A DNA stretch of 11,421 nucleotides from Chitinophaga pinensis. Its GTDB lineage: Bacteria > Bacteroidota > Bacteroidia > NS11-12g > UBA9320. Under the pieces are notes generated by a model. That model had not been told where the DNA came from. It saw nothing but the letters and a program-made list of their open reading frames with translations, and ran no database searches. Location of the stretch: positions 1-11,421 of the forward strand of contig CAMDCQ010000068.1 in assembly GCA_945890595.1 (NCBI GenBank). Reading direction: 5' to 3'. The first letter of the stretch is position 1; each line of letters starts with the position of its first letter. Made by a program: the position numbers and the translations under genes. Of the stretch, positions 1 to 6,731 are shown one piece after another.

Positions 1-1169
1 GTTAGCATGGTAGGGTTGTGATACTTTTTAGAATCAAATGCATCCGGAAATTGCACTTTTGCATTTTTTGCTTCCCATTGATGCGCTCCTGCTGGACTTT
101 TAGTAAGTTCCCATTCGTTTTCAAATAAACTTTTGAAATAGCCTTGACTCCATTTTGTAGGTGATTGAGTCCAGATTACTTCTAAACCTGAAGTAATAGC
201 ATCCGGACCTTTACCTGACTTGTGATTATTCTTCCATCCAAGTCCTTGTTCTTCAATATCCGCACCTTCTGGCGCTGCACCCAAATGTGAACCTGGAGCT
301 GCACCATGAGTTTTGCCCAAGGTATGACCACCAGCGATAAGCGCAACGGTCTCTTCATCATTCATACCCATACGACCAAATGTTTCACGAATTGCCTTTG
401 CTGCTGCTACTGGATCCGGGTTGCCGTTAGGTCCCTCTGGATTAACATAAATAAGACCCATTTGAACCGCAGCCAGTGGTTTTTCAAGTGTCCCATCTTT
501 GGTATATCGTTTATTATCCAACATTTCTTTTTCAGAACCCCAGTACACATTTTTTGCTGGCTCCCAAACATCTCTTCTACCACCTGAGAATCCTATGGTT
601 TTAAAACCCATAGACTCTAGCGCTACGTTTCCTGACAGTACCATCAGATCTGCCCATGAAATTTTGTTGCCGTACTTTTGCTTGATAGGCCAAAGTAACC
701 TCCTTGCTTTATCCAGGTTAGCATTATCAGGCCAGCTGTTTAATGGGGCAAATCGTTGTTGACCTTCACGAGAACCACCTCTTCCATCGCCTGTGCGATA
801 GGTTCCCGCACTGTGCCAAGCCATACGTATAAATAGTGGCCCGTAATTCCCATAGTCTGCTGGCCACCAGTCTTTAGATTCTGTAAGTGTTTTTTTAATA
901 TCTTCTTTCAATGCATAATAATCAAGACTATTGAACGCCGCTTCGTAGTCAAAATCTTCGCCCATAGGGTTAGAGAGGTCTGAATGTTGTCGAAGTATGG
1001 ATAAATCTAATTGGTTAGGCCACCAATCTTGGTTATCGTTTGCATCGTTATGTTTTTTCATGCCATCAAATCCAAACGGACATCCGCCTTCATCTTGACT
1101 TGCATCGCCACTTTTGTTGCACGATATGGCAACGGTAGCTAGTAAGGTGAGTAAAAATAATTTCTTCAT
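1..1169 (-). CDS. katG: Catalase-peroxidase KatG, N-terminal 389 residues (3' end outside window), predicted lipoprotein
   Basis: Haem enzyme that removes hydrogen peroxide by catalase and peroxidase reactions. The open frame runs from ATG 1169-1167 off the left edge; about half of the usual ~720-760 residues is visible. The distal triad is Arg115, Trp118, His119 (FIRMAWHSAGTYR). The Trp-Tyr-Met cross-link partners are Trp118, Tyr241 (in YVNPEGPNG) and Met267 (in GRMGMNDEE). His282 in GGHTLGKTHG is the proximal haem ligand and Trp333 (VIWTQSPTKW) the proximal Trp, so the visible part looks fully active. Unusually, it begins with a lipoprotein-type signal: KK at 2-3, a hydrophobic stretch 4-15, and VAISC with Cys17, followed by a polar linker before the conserved start of the family (GGCPFGF). 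I infer export and lipid anchoring in the cell envelope rather than the usual cytosol. It is a single gene, divergent from the beta-helix lipoprotein. Identity is near certain; location is a prediction. Confidence 0.96.
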   Translation of the reverse strand, partial: MKKLFLLTLLATVAISCNKSGDASQDEGGCPFGFDGMKKHNDANDNQDWWPNQLDLSILRQHSDLSNPMGEDFDYEAAFNSLDYYALKEDIKKTLTESKDWWPADYGNYGPLFIRMAWHSAGTYRTGDGRGGSREGQQRFAPLNSWPDNANLDKARRLLWPIKQKYGNKISWADLMVLSGNVALESMGFKTIGFSGGRRDVWEPAKNVYWGSEKEMLDNKRYTKDGTLEKPLAAVQMGLIYVNPEGPNGNPDPVAAAKAIRETFGRMGMNDEETVALIAGGHTLGKTHGAAPGSHLGAAPEGADIEEQGLGWKNNHKSGKGPDAITSGLEVIWTQSPTKWSQGYFKSLFENEWELTKSPAGAHQWEAKNAKVQFPDAFDSKKYHNPTML

Positions 1170-1186
1170 ACTTGTTTGATTTCTGA

Positions 1187-1201
1187 TTATAATTCTTTCA
1201 A
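1187..1201. promoter_or_regulatory. Possible PerR-like operator upstream of katG
   Basis: The sequence TTATAAT-T-CTTTCAA matches 11 of the 14 defined positions of the PerR box TTATAATnATTATAA; the left half-site is perfect and the right half is poor. It lies 18-32 bp before the katG ATG and touches the weak -7 candidate, where a peroxide-responsive repressor would act. In DNA this A+T-rich such a match can arise by chance, so confidence is low. Confidence 0.2.
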
Positions 1202-1240
1202 AGATGAACAAGACCGTTGTGATTTAAACATTTATTTTTC

Positions 1241-1254
1241 TTATATCTATATAA
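1241..1254. repeat. Short A+T-rich inverted repeat
   Basis: TTATAT, CT, ATATAA: a perfect 6-bp inverted repeat with a 2-bp centre, lying between the two divergent starts (72 bp from the katG start and 108 bp from the lipoprotein start). It could be a protein-binding site, but low-complexity A+T sequence makes chance likely. Confidence 0.3.
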
Positions 1255-1361
1255 ATGAGTCATACCTCAAGCTAAAAAAGGATTCTTAGGTAAGATTTAC
1301 GAATGAATAAAAGTGAATACTCCGAATAAAATATTTCCTTTGCCTAAAGCGTTTTAAACAC

Positions 1362-2786
1362 TTGAAGCAATTAACCCCATATTTAGTGCTTTTGATGGCA
1401 TTTTACCTTACTAACACTTCGTGTCGAAAGGATAAATTTAACCTAAACGATACCGTGAAAGTGAACGCCGACACCTTGTGGTTTGACACCGTATTTACGA
1501 AAGTAAGCCTCCAAAAACCACGATCAGTAACCAAACAAATATTAGTACACAATCCGTACAATGAGAGTATTCGTACTTCTATCCAACTGGCAGGTGGCGC
1601 AAATTCTCACTTTAGATTGAATGTGGACGGGGAGCCTGGTTACCGTTTTAATGATGTGGAAATACTGCCAAAAGACAGTATTTTTCTTTTTGTTGAAGTA
1701 CATCCAGACCCAAATAACAATAGCCCTGATTTTAATCCATTGATTATCAGAGATTCTATTATTTATACCACAAACGGTAAGGAAAGTAAGACTATGCTGA
1801 TTGGCTGGGGGCAAGATGCTCATTATTTTTTTAGAGACAGTATAGATAAAGACACCACCTGGGCCAATGACAAACTACCCATTGTAGTTTACGGATATTT
1901 TTATGTTAAACCAGGAGCCAAACTTACGATTGCCAAAAACATGAAAATCCATTTTGCTCCAGCGAGTTGGCTTTTTGTGGAAGGTCAACTGGATATGAAA
2001 GGGACCAAAGATGAACCTATTATTATACAGGGAGATAGGCTACAACCCGCTTGGGAAGAAACAGCTGGCCAATGGGGCGGGATATGGATTAGCCACCCGA
2101 GTTACGGCAATCAAGTGGAGCACAGCATACTAAAGAATGGTACCGCAGGAATTTATTGTGATTCGAGTTCGGGTAAGGCAGGACAACCCAATGTTACCAT
2201 TAAAAAAACGATGATACGCAATATGAGCGTGGATGGCATTAGTGGAAGGGGAAGCACCATAGTGGTAGAAAACACCGTAAGTGTAAACTGTGGCAGATTT
2301 ACCTTTTTTGGACAGAACGGCGGAGACTACTCCGTGAAAAACAGTACCTTTTATAGCACGACCACTTCAGGAAGACAAGATGAAACCTTTGTATACCTTA
2401 ATGTAAGAAGGGATGAACTAACGGGAGCTATTTTAGAACGCTATAATTTAAAATACCAATTTATCAATAATATCATTTACGGCACTAGAACAGATGGAGA
2501 GATATATGCAGACGTTGATTTTAACCCAACCTATTTTGATACTAGTTCTTATATAAACTATAATCTAATAAAAACGAAAAGGTCCTTTTTTGCCAATCCA
2601 TTGTTTAATAATGTGATCGATAAAAACCCTAATTTTATACAGATTGATAAATATAATTTTGACTTGGACACTGCATCCGCGGCTAAGGACAAAGGCATTT
2701 TGCTCTCACCTCCTATATTAGATGACTATTATAGCAGACCGCGAAAAGGCAGTCCAGATTTAGGTGCTTTCGAGAGTACGTTTTAA
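1362..2786 (+). CDS. Predicted lipoprotein with right-handed parallel beta-helix-like core
   Basis: 474 residues. The start is TTG at 1362; the frame closes at TGA 1314-1316 and no ATG lies between. The next ATG (codon 12) would cut away most of the signal peptide. Residues 1-21 form a lipoprotein signal: Lys2, a hydrophobic stretch about 8-16, then TNTSC with Cys21 and the charged RKDK typical of Bacteroidota. Residues ~30-150 are a beta-rich N-terminal domain (NADTLWFDTVFTKV; NVDGEPGYRF; DSIFLFVEVHPDP; GWGQDA) that I recognise from a widespread Bacteroidota lipoprotein family. Residues ~185-335 have short strand repeats of the parallel beta-helix kind (AKLTIAKNMKI, WLFVEGQLDMKGT, NGTAGIYCDSS, TIVVENTVSVN, YSVKNSTF). 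The C-terminus (KDKG...RPRKGSPDLGAFE, ~442-471) resembles the choice-of-anchor Q motif. It is probably envelope-anchored. Substrate or ligand is unknown. It is convergent with the GT4 gene, 15 bp away. Confidence 0.85.
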   Translation: MKQLTPYLVLLMAFYLTNTSCRKDKFNLNDTVKVNADTLWFDTVFTKVSLQKPRSVTKQILVHNPYNESIRTSIQLAGGANSHFRLNVDGEPGYRFNDVEILPKDSIFLFVEVHPDPNNNSPDFNPLIIRDSIIYTTNGKESKTMLIGWGQDAHYFFRDSIDKDTTWANDKLPIVVYGYFYVKPGAKLTIAKNMKIHFAPASWLFVEGQLDMKGTKDEPIIIQGDRLQPAWEETAGQWGGIWISHPSYGNQVEHSILKNGTAGIYCDSSSGKAGQPNVTIKKTMIRNMSVDGISGRGSTIVVENTVSVNCGRFTFFGQNGGDYSVKNSTFYSTTTSGRQDETFVYLNVRRDELTGAILERYNLKYQFINNIIYGTRTDGEIYADVDFNPTYFDTSSYINYNLIKTKRSFFANPLFNNVIDKNPNFIQIDKYNFDLDTASAAKDKGILLSPPILDDYYSRPRKGSPDLGAFESTF

Positions 2787-2787
2787 A

Positions 2788-2809
2788 ATCTATTTACAGC
2801 CTTATAGAT
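2788..2809 (-). terminator. Weak stem-loop at the convergent gene ends
   Basis: ATCTAT (2788-2793) pairs with ATAGAT (2804-2809) across a 10-nt loop in the 15-bp gap between two convergent genes. Read on the minus strand the stem is followed by TTTT, so it could end the glycosyltransferase operon. The stem is only 6 bp and A+T-rich, and it overlaps the GT4 stop codon, so this is a weak call. Confidence 0.25.
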
Positions 2810-3938
2810 CTGCCACCTTAAGCAGTTTTTCTATCATACTATCCCACGTAAATCGTTCTCGCTCTACTTTTATGTTATTTACAAATGCAGCTTCTCTTTT
2901 GTTTTGATAAAAATCAAAGATAGCATCCGCTATTTCGGTAACGCTTGTTGTGGTAACATAACCTACTTTTTGATCGGGAACAAGCTCTGCTAAGCCACCT
3001 ACATTTGTAACTAACATTGGCTTATTATAATAGTATGCTATTTGAGTCACGCCGCTTTGTGTAGCTGTTTTATAGGTTTGTACAACCATATCTGCCGCGC
3101 AGAAATAAGTACTCACCTCGCTATCTGGGATAAAATCATTCACTTGAATGACAGCGTCTTGCAGCGAATTTTCTTTAATAATAGCTTCATATTCGTCTGG
3201 CTTGTCATAATACTCTCCGGCGATGATCAGTTTTATGCCTGCATCTTGAATTCGTTTGTCTGCAAATGCCTGGAGCAATATATCAAGTCCTTTGTATTTT
3301 CGAATAAAACCAAAAAAGAGCAGATACTTACCCGAAGCATCTAATTTTAGATTAGTACGCGCATCTTGTTTGGTCATCTCAACTCCGAAGTTCTCGTACA
3401 TGGGGTGGGGATTGTACACCGCGGCTTTACGAATGTTAAATTTTTTCAAGTCTTCTAAAACAGACCTGCTCATAGTAACAAATACGTCTGAGCATTTCAG
3501 GAAGTAGGATGTTAGCGGTTTATCGACAATATTCTTTTCATGCGGAATAATATTATCTGCGATTGTGACTATTTTAGTTTTTTTGTTTTGATGAATAAGC
3601 CGACCTACCGTTCCTAAACAGGGAGCTATAAATGGAGTCCAATACCTAAAAATTACCAAGTCGGGTGCTTCTAACTGGACTTGCTTGCCCACGTTGTACC
3701 AACTAATAGGATTTATGGAATTGAGCAAAACTTCAATTGTTAAGTGTTCTGCCCTTGGTTCAGTTGCGTATTGAGATTTACCCGGAAATAGAAATGAGGG
3801 ATATTGAAGACTAAAAGTTATAATTTTAACCTGATGCCCTGCCTCCTGCAGTTTAGTTGCAAGCAATTCATTAAAAGTAGAAATACCGCCACCACGCAGC
3901 GGGTATGCTGAACCTATTATGACAATGGATTTGTTCAA
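2802..3938 (-). CDS. GT4-type (GT-B fold) glycosyltransferase
   Basis: 378 residues; predicted to transfer a sugar from a nucleotide-sugar donor to an unknown acceptor. There are no obvious membrane helices, so it is cytosolic or membrane-associated. The N-terminal Rossmann domain opens with strand SIVIIGS and a Gly-rich loop RGGGIS (15-20). The C-terminal domain starts near 204 (YLLFFGFIRKYKGLDILLQA), with KLIIAGEYYD at 236-244 and the donor-site region 289-318 (YKTATQSGVTQIAYYYNKP, then TNVGGLAE). The classical E-x7-E of GT4 enzymes is absent; the ATQSGVTQ-type loop in its place is, as far as I recall, shared by a subgroup of bacterial GT4 proteins. The start is TTG, overlapping the upstream GT2 stop as TTGA; TGA five codons upstream and no ATG until about residue 156 force this start. 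Last gene of the operon. The fold call is strong; donor and acceptor are unknown. Confidence 0.9.
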   Translation of the reverse strand: MNKSIVIIGSAYPLRGGGISTFNELLATKLQEAGHQVKIITFSLQYPSFLFPGKSQYATEPRAEHLTIEVLLNSINPISWYNVGKQVQLEAPDLVIFRYWTPFIAPCLGTVGRLIHQNKKTKIVTIADNIIPHEKNIVDKPLTSYFLKCSDVFVTMSRSVLEDLKKFNIRKAAVYNPHPMYENFGVEMTKQDARTNLKLDASGKYLLFFGFIRKYKGLDILLQAFADKRIQDAGIKLIIAGEYYDKPDEYEAIIKENSLQDAVIQVNDFIPDSEVSTYFCAADMVVQTYKTATQSGVTQIAYYYNKPMLVTNVGGLAELVPDQKVGYVTTTSVTEIADAIFDFYQNKREAAFVNNIKVERERFTWDSMIEKLLKVADL

Positions 3939-4888
3939 AAGCCAATACGTTCAGAAATCTCATATTGATTTCTATTGAGAGCATTTCGACTAATCATTTC
4001 TGCTAAGAATCCGCCCATGAACAACTGTGAACCCACTATTAGCATGGTTAACGCCAAATAAAACAATGGATTATCTGCCACTAATGTATGTCTCATCCCG
4101 TTTGCTAAGGCAATAAACTTTTGAATTAGCACAAAAGCCGTAAGACTAAAACCCAGTACGAACGCTATAGCGCCCCAAAAGCCAAAAAAATGCATCGGTC
4201 TTTTTCCAAATTTAGACACAAAAATAATACTCAATAAATCTAACGGACCACGTACAAAACGGCTGAGGCCAAACTTAGTCGTGCCATATTTACGTGATTG
4301 GTGCTGAACTACCTTCTCCCCTATTTTTTTATATCCTGCTCTATGCGCCATTACGGGGATATAGCGATGCATCTCTCCGTATACTTCTATACTTTTTACT
4401 ACTTCATTTTTGTATGCTTTTAGCCCACAATTAAAGTCATGTAAAAAAATACCACTCATTCTGCGGGTAGCCCAATTGTACAACTTAGTAGGGAGCGTCT
4501 TGGTAATGGGATCATACCTTTTTTGTTTCCAGCCGCTTACCAGATCAAAGCCTTCTTCCCAAAGCATTTTATGCATAGCTGGAAGTTCATCCGGGCTGTC
4601 TTGTAAGTCTGCGTCCATTGTAAATACAGAATCTCCTTGTGCCAAGGCAAATCCTTCATTAAGTGCCGCCGACTTCCCATAGTTTCTTCGGAATTTAAGC
4701 CCTTTTACTTCCGAAAATGAATTTTTAAGCTGCTCGATAATACTCCAAGATTCGTCTGTGGAACCATCATCTATAAAGATAACTTCATAGCTTAATTTAT
4801 GCTTATCCATTACACGCTTTATCCAAGCATGCAATTCAGGCAGTGATTCTGCCTCATTCAGCAACGGTATAACAATAGAAATATCCAA
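3935..4888 (-). CDS. GT2 glycosyltransferase, polyprenol-phosphate sugar synthase type, with two C-terminal membrane helices
   Basis: 317 residues. GT-A catalytic domain at the N-terminus: SIVIPLLNEAESL (4-16), FIDDGSTDESW (38-48), metal-binding DADLQD (92-97), and the basic loop HQSRKYGTTKFG (196-207). Two hydrophobic helices follow, about 232-257 and 273-296, with a basic tail. This is the arrangement of the DPM1/GtrB/ArnC-like group, which moves a sugar from a nucleotide donor to undecaprenyl or dolichyl phosphate at the inner face of the inner membrane. It is distinct from the large GT2 fusion at the other end of the window. The start is TTG at 4888, four bp after the DUF4199 stop; TAA at 4901-4903 and no ATG between force it. 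Its TGA overlaps the start of the GT4 gene, so the two are probably translationally coupled. The sugar is not predictable from the sequence. Confidence 0.92.
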   Translation of the reverse strand: MDISIVIPLLNEAESLPELHAWIKRVMDKHKLSYEVIFIDDGSTDESWSIIEQLKNSFSEVKGLKFRRNYGKSAALNEGFALAQGDSVFTMDADLQDSPDELPAMHKMLWEEGFDLVSGWKQKRYDPITKTLPTKLYNWATRRMSGIFLHDFNCGLKAYKNEVVKSIEVYGEMHRYIPVMAHRAGYKKIGEKVVQHQSRKYGTTKFGLSRFVRGPLDLLSIIFVSKFGKRPMHFFGFWGAIAFVLGFSLTAFVLIQKFIALANGMRHTLVADNPLFYLALTMLIVGSQLFMGGFLAEMISRNALNRNQYEISERIGF

Positions 4889-4892
4889 AATA

Positions 4893-5453
4893 CTACTCTG
4901 TTACGAGACTATCCTTAGGCTCTTTATCGCGTTGTACTAGAGCAATGATAAGTGCAATTACAGCGTACCACAAAAGCCCACCACCTGTAGACTGAAGTTG
5001 AGCCATAAAGCCTTTTGGCTTATTCGCTGCTTGAGATTTGGCATCCTCCATAGCTTTATCAATGGCATCTTGAGGGGCACCCATTTTTTCCATAAAAGCT
5101 TCTGTGCTATTTAATACCTCTTCCGCCATTTCGGCTTCCCAGTTTGTATCTATCAGATTTACAAACACTACATTAAAAGCTAAGGTAAGAACCGCAGCAA
5201 CAACACCGGTAAAGAATGCAGCATTAAATGCTTTGCCGAATGAATAATAATTGAAATTTGGCTTACAAGCCTTAGCTCCCATTAGTAAAAAATAAATGGG
5301 CAATGCTAGCATATTGACCACTATTAAAACCATCCAACCCCTTGGTTTGGCAAGAAATAAAGGATCAATTGCGTAGGTGATAAAGAAGATAAGCAGACCT
5401 ATAATAGTCATGATAACTCCTTGTTTTAATGCGGGTTTGTATTGTTCTAACAT
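4893..5453 (-). CDS. DUF4199-like integral membrane protein
   Basis: 186 residues, ATG start 3 bp after the stop of the dihydroorotase-like gene. Hydrophobic segments at about 13-29, 39-59, 77-100 and 158-174 predict four membrane helices. Between helices 3 and 4 lies a polar, mostly helical loop (~103-148, rich in Glu, Ala, Lys and Asp). Length, the KACKPNFNYYSFGKAF stretch after helix 2, and its place between a dihydroorotase-like gene and a GT2 fit the Bacteroidota DUF4199 family, whose function I do not know. Inference: an inner-membrane partner of the co-transcribed GT2 or of the BatA-domain protein. The family call rests on pattern and context, not on a profile search. Confidence 0.8.
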   Translation of the reverse strand: MLEQYKPALKQGVIMTIIGLLIFFITYAIDPLFLAKPRGWMVLIVVNMLALPIYFLLMGAKACKPNFNYYSFGKAFNAAFFTGVVAAVLTLAFNVVFVNLIDTNWEAEMAEEVLNSTEAFMEKMGAPQDAIDKAMEDAKSQAANKPKGFMAQLQSTGGGLLWYAVIALIIALVQRDKEPKDSLVTE

Positions 5454-5456
5454 TTT

Positions 5457-6725
5457 TTATTTATTTAAATGAGTGTGATTATTATTAAACACCGCAACTA
5501 CTTTTCCTTTTAAGGTTTGGTTATATTGATGTGAATTTTTAGACAACGATTTATTAGACGAAGCATCAAGTACCCAAGTTGCTTTTGAATCAAATACCGT
5601 AAGATTGGCAACTGATCCCACCTCTATTTTAGGTGAATTCTCTTGAATGCAGGCATTAGCATTTGTGGTGAGTGCATTCACAAATAGAGATAGTTCAAGT
5701 TCTGAACTTAGATAGCGTATGTACCAAACATAAAGTAACTGAAGCGTTAAGGCGCCATAATCGGCATAATCAAACTCCAACTCTTTATTCTCAATGTTTT
5801 GTGGAGCGTGATTGCTACAAATCGCATCGATGGTGCCGTCTTTTACTCCTTGAATAAGCGCAAGTCGGTCCTCTTCTGTGCGCAATGGCGGGTATAATTT
5901 AAAGTTTTCATCAAAGTTGAGTACTTCCTTATCGGTAAAACATAAGTTAGCTATGGCTACATCGCAAGTGATTTGCAAACCTTCTTTTTTTGCATTTCTT
6001 ATTATCTCAACTGATTCTTTACACGATATGGTACTGAAATGCACCGGAGCATCGCAATACTTTGCTACCTCTATATGCTCTTTAAGTTGGATATATTCTG
6101 CCAGCGCAGGGCTTGTTTTTAGTCCGGTATGAACTGTTGTTTCACTTTCATTTACCATCCCATGATGTTCTAGCGACTTATCACTTGGATGTGTCATAAT
6201 TCTACCCCCAAACGGTTTTACGTAAAGCAATGATTTTTTAAGCAAGCCATTACTTACTTTATGATCTCCATTGGTAAAAGCAACGGCTCCAGCGGTGTGC
6301 ATATCATACAGTTCGGCTAGATTTTCCGGATTGTCTGTAGAGGACAAAACGCCGGTAGGTCTAATGTCTACCGTATGATTTTTTCCTGATTGTATAACAT
6401 ACTTCACCAGTGATTTGTCAGATATTACAGGCTCACTGTGGGGCAAGGTTACTATCTTAGTAAATCCTCCAGCACTAGCCGTGTCTAGCAAATGGGCCAG
6501 TGTATCTTTATGCTCATTACCTGGGTCTGTAAGGTGACACCTGGTATCCACCCAACCTGCACTAACAAAGATTTCTTCCCCAGTTATGTGTTCGGCATCA
6601 GATTTTATTCCCTTACCTATAGCAGTTATGATACCATCTGTTATTAGGATATCGATTGGAGTTAAATGGTATGCATGCCCATGTTGGATGAGCGTGGCAT
6701 TGTGTATGAGGTACGATTTTGGCAC
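5457..6725 (-). CDS. Dihydroorotase-family (PyrC-like) amidohydrolase, probably catalytically inactive
   Basis: 422 residues, the usual length for type I dihydroorotase, the pyrimidine enzyme interconverting carbamoyl-aspartate and dihydroorotate. The family framework is clear: a small N-terminal beta domain, SAGWVDTRCHLTDPGNEHKDT (55-75), TRIM-like barrel strand with MTHPSD (177-182), PVHFSTIS (227-234), NHAP (305-308), and C-terminal VGSVANLTVFD. Key residues are changed: family HxHLREPG is here RxHLTDPG (Arg62, Thr66); FTDDG is FTNGD (151-154); TDHAPH is SNHAPQ (Asn305, Gln309); and the EVTPHHL-type stretch is DVAIANL. Three metal ligands and the substrate-binding Arg are therefore missing, while His64, His179 and His229 remain. 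A non-catalytic partner role, as known for pseudo-dihydroorotases that support aspartate transcarbamoylase, or an envelope role suggested by the operon, are both possible. Start GTG, 6 bp after the BatA-gene stop, which is in frame. Confidence 0.9.
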   Translation of the reverse strand: MPKSYLIHNATLIQHGHAYHLTPIDILITDGIITAIGKGIKSDAEHITGEEIFVSAGWVDTRCHLTDPGNEHKDTLAHLLDTASAGGFTKIVTLPHSEPVISDKSLVKYVIQSGKNHTVDIRPTGVLSSTDNPENLAELYDMHTAGAVAFTNGDHKVSNGLLKKSLLYVKPFGGRIMTHPSDKSLEHHGMVNESETTVHTGLKTSPALAEYIQLKEHIEVAKYCDAPVHFSTISCKESVEIIRNAKKEGLQITCDVAIANLCFTDKEVLNFDENFKLYPPLRTEEDRLALIQGVKDGTIDAICSNHAPQNIENKELEFDYADYGALTLQLLYVWYIRYLSSELELSLFVNALTTNANACIQENSPKIEVGSVANLTVFDSKATWVLDASSNKSLSKNSHQYNQTLKGKVVAVFNNNHTHLNK

Positions 6726-6731
6726 GCGTGG

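Larger units (their letters stand above)
1170..1361. other. Divergent intergenic region between katG and the beta-helix lipoprotein
   Basis: This 192-bp A+T-rich stretch must hold the promoters of both flanking genes. I see no gene in it: on the plus strand the frame of the downstream CDS is closed by TGA at 1314-1316. Near matches to the Bacteroidota -7 box TAnnTTTG are CATCTTTG on the minus strand (complement of 1199-1206, about 30 bp before the katG ATG) and TTCCTTTG on the plus strand (1335-1342, about 20 bp before the TTG at 1362). Each has one mismatch, and neither has a TTG at the expected upstream distance, so both are weak candidates. Confidence 0.5.

Noticed and set aside
306..762. 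Short plus-strand open frames opposite katG
   Set aside because: Cys- and aromatic-rich translations with no motifs; the opposite strand is unambiguous KatG.
1170..1361. OxyR site upstream of katG
   Set aside because: I could not find the spaced ATAG/CTAT tetrads; only isolated CTAT occurs.
1542..1823. Antisense open frame inside the beta-helix lipoprotein gene
   Set aside because: No recognisable protein features, and fully contained in a well-supported gene on the other strand; the same holds for the other short frames opposite the glycosyltransferase, dihydroorotase-like and BatA-domain genes.
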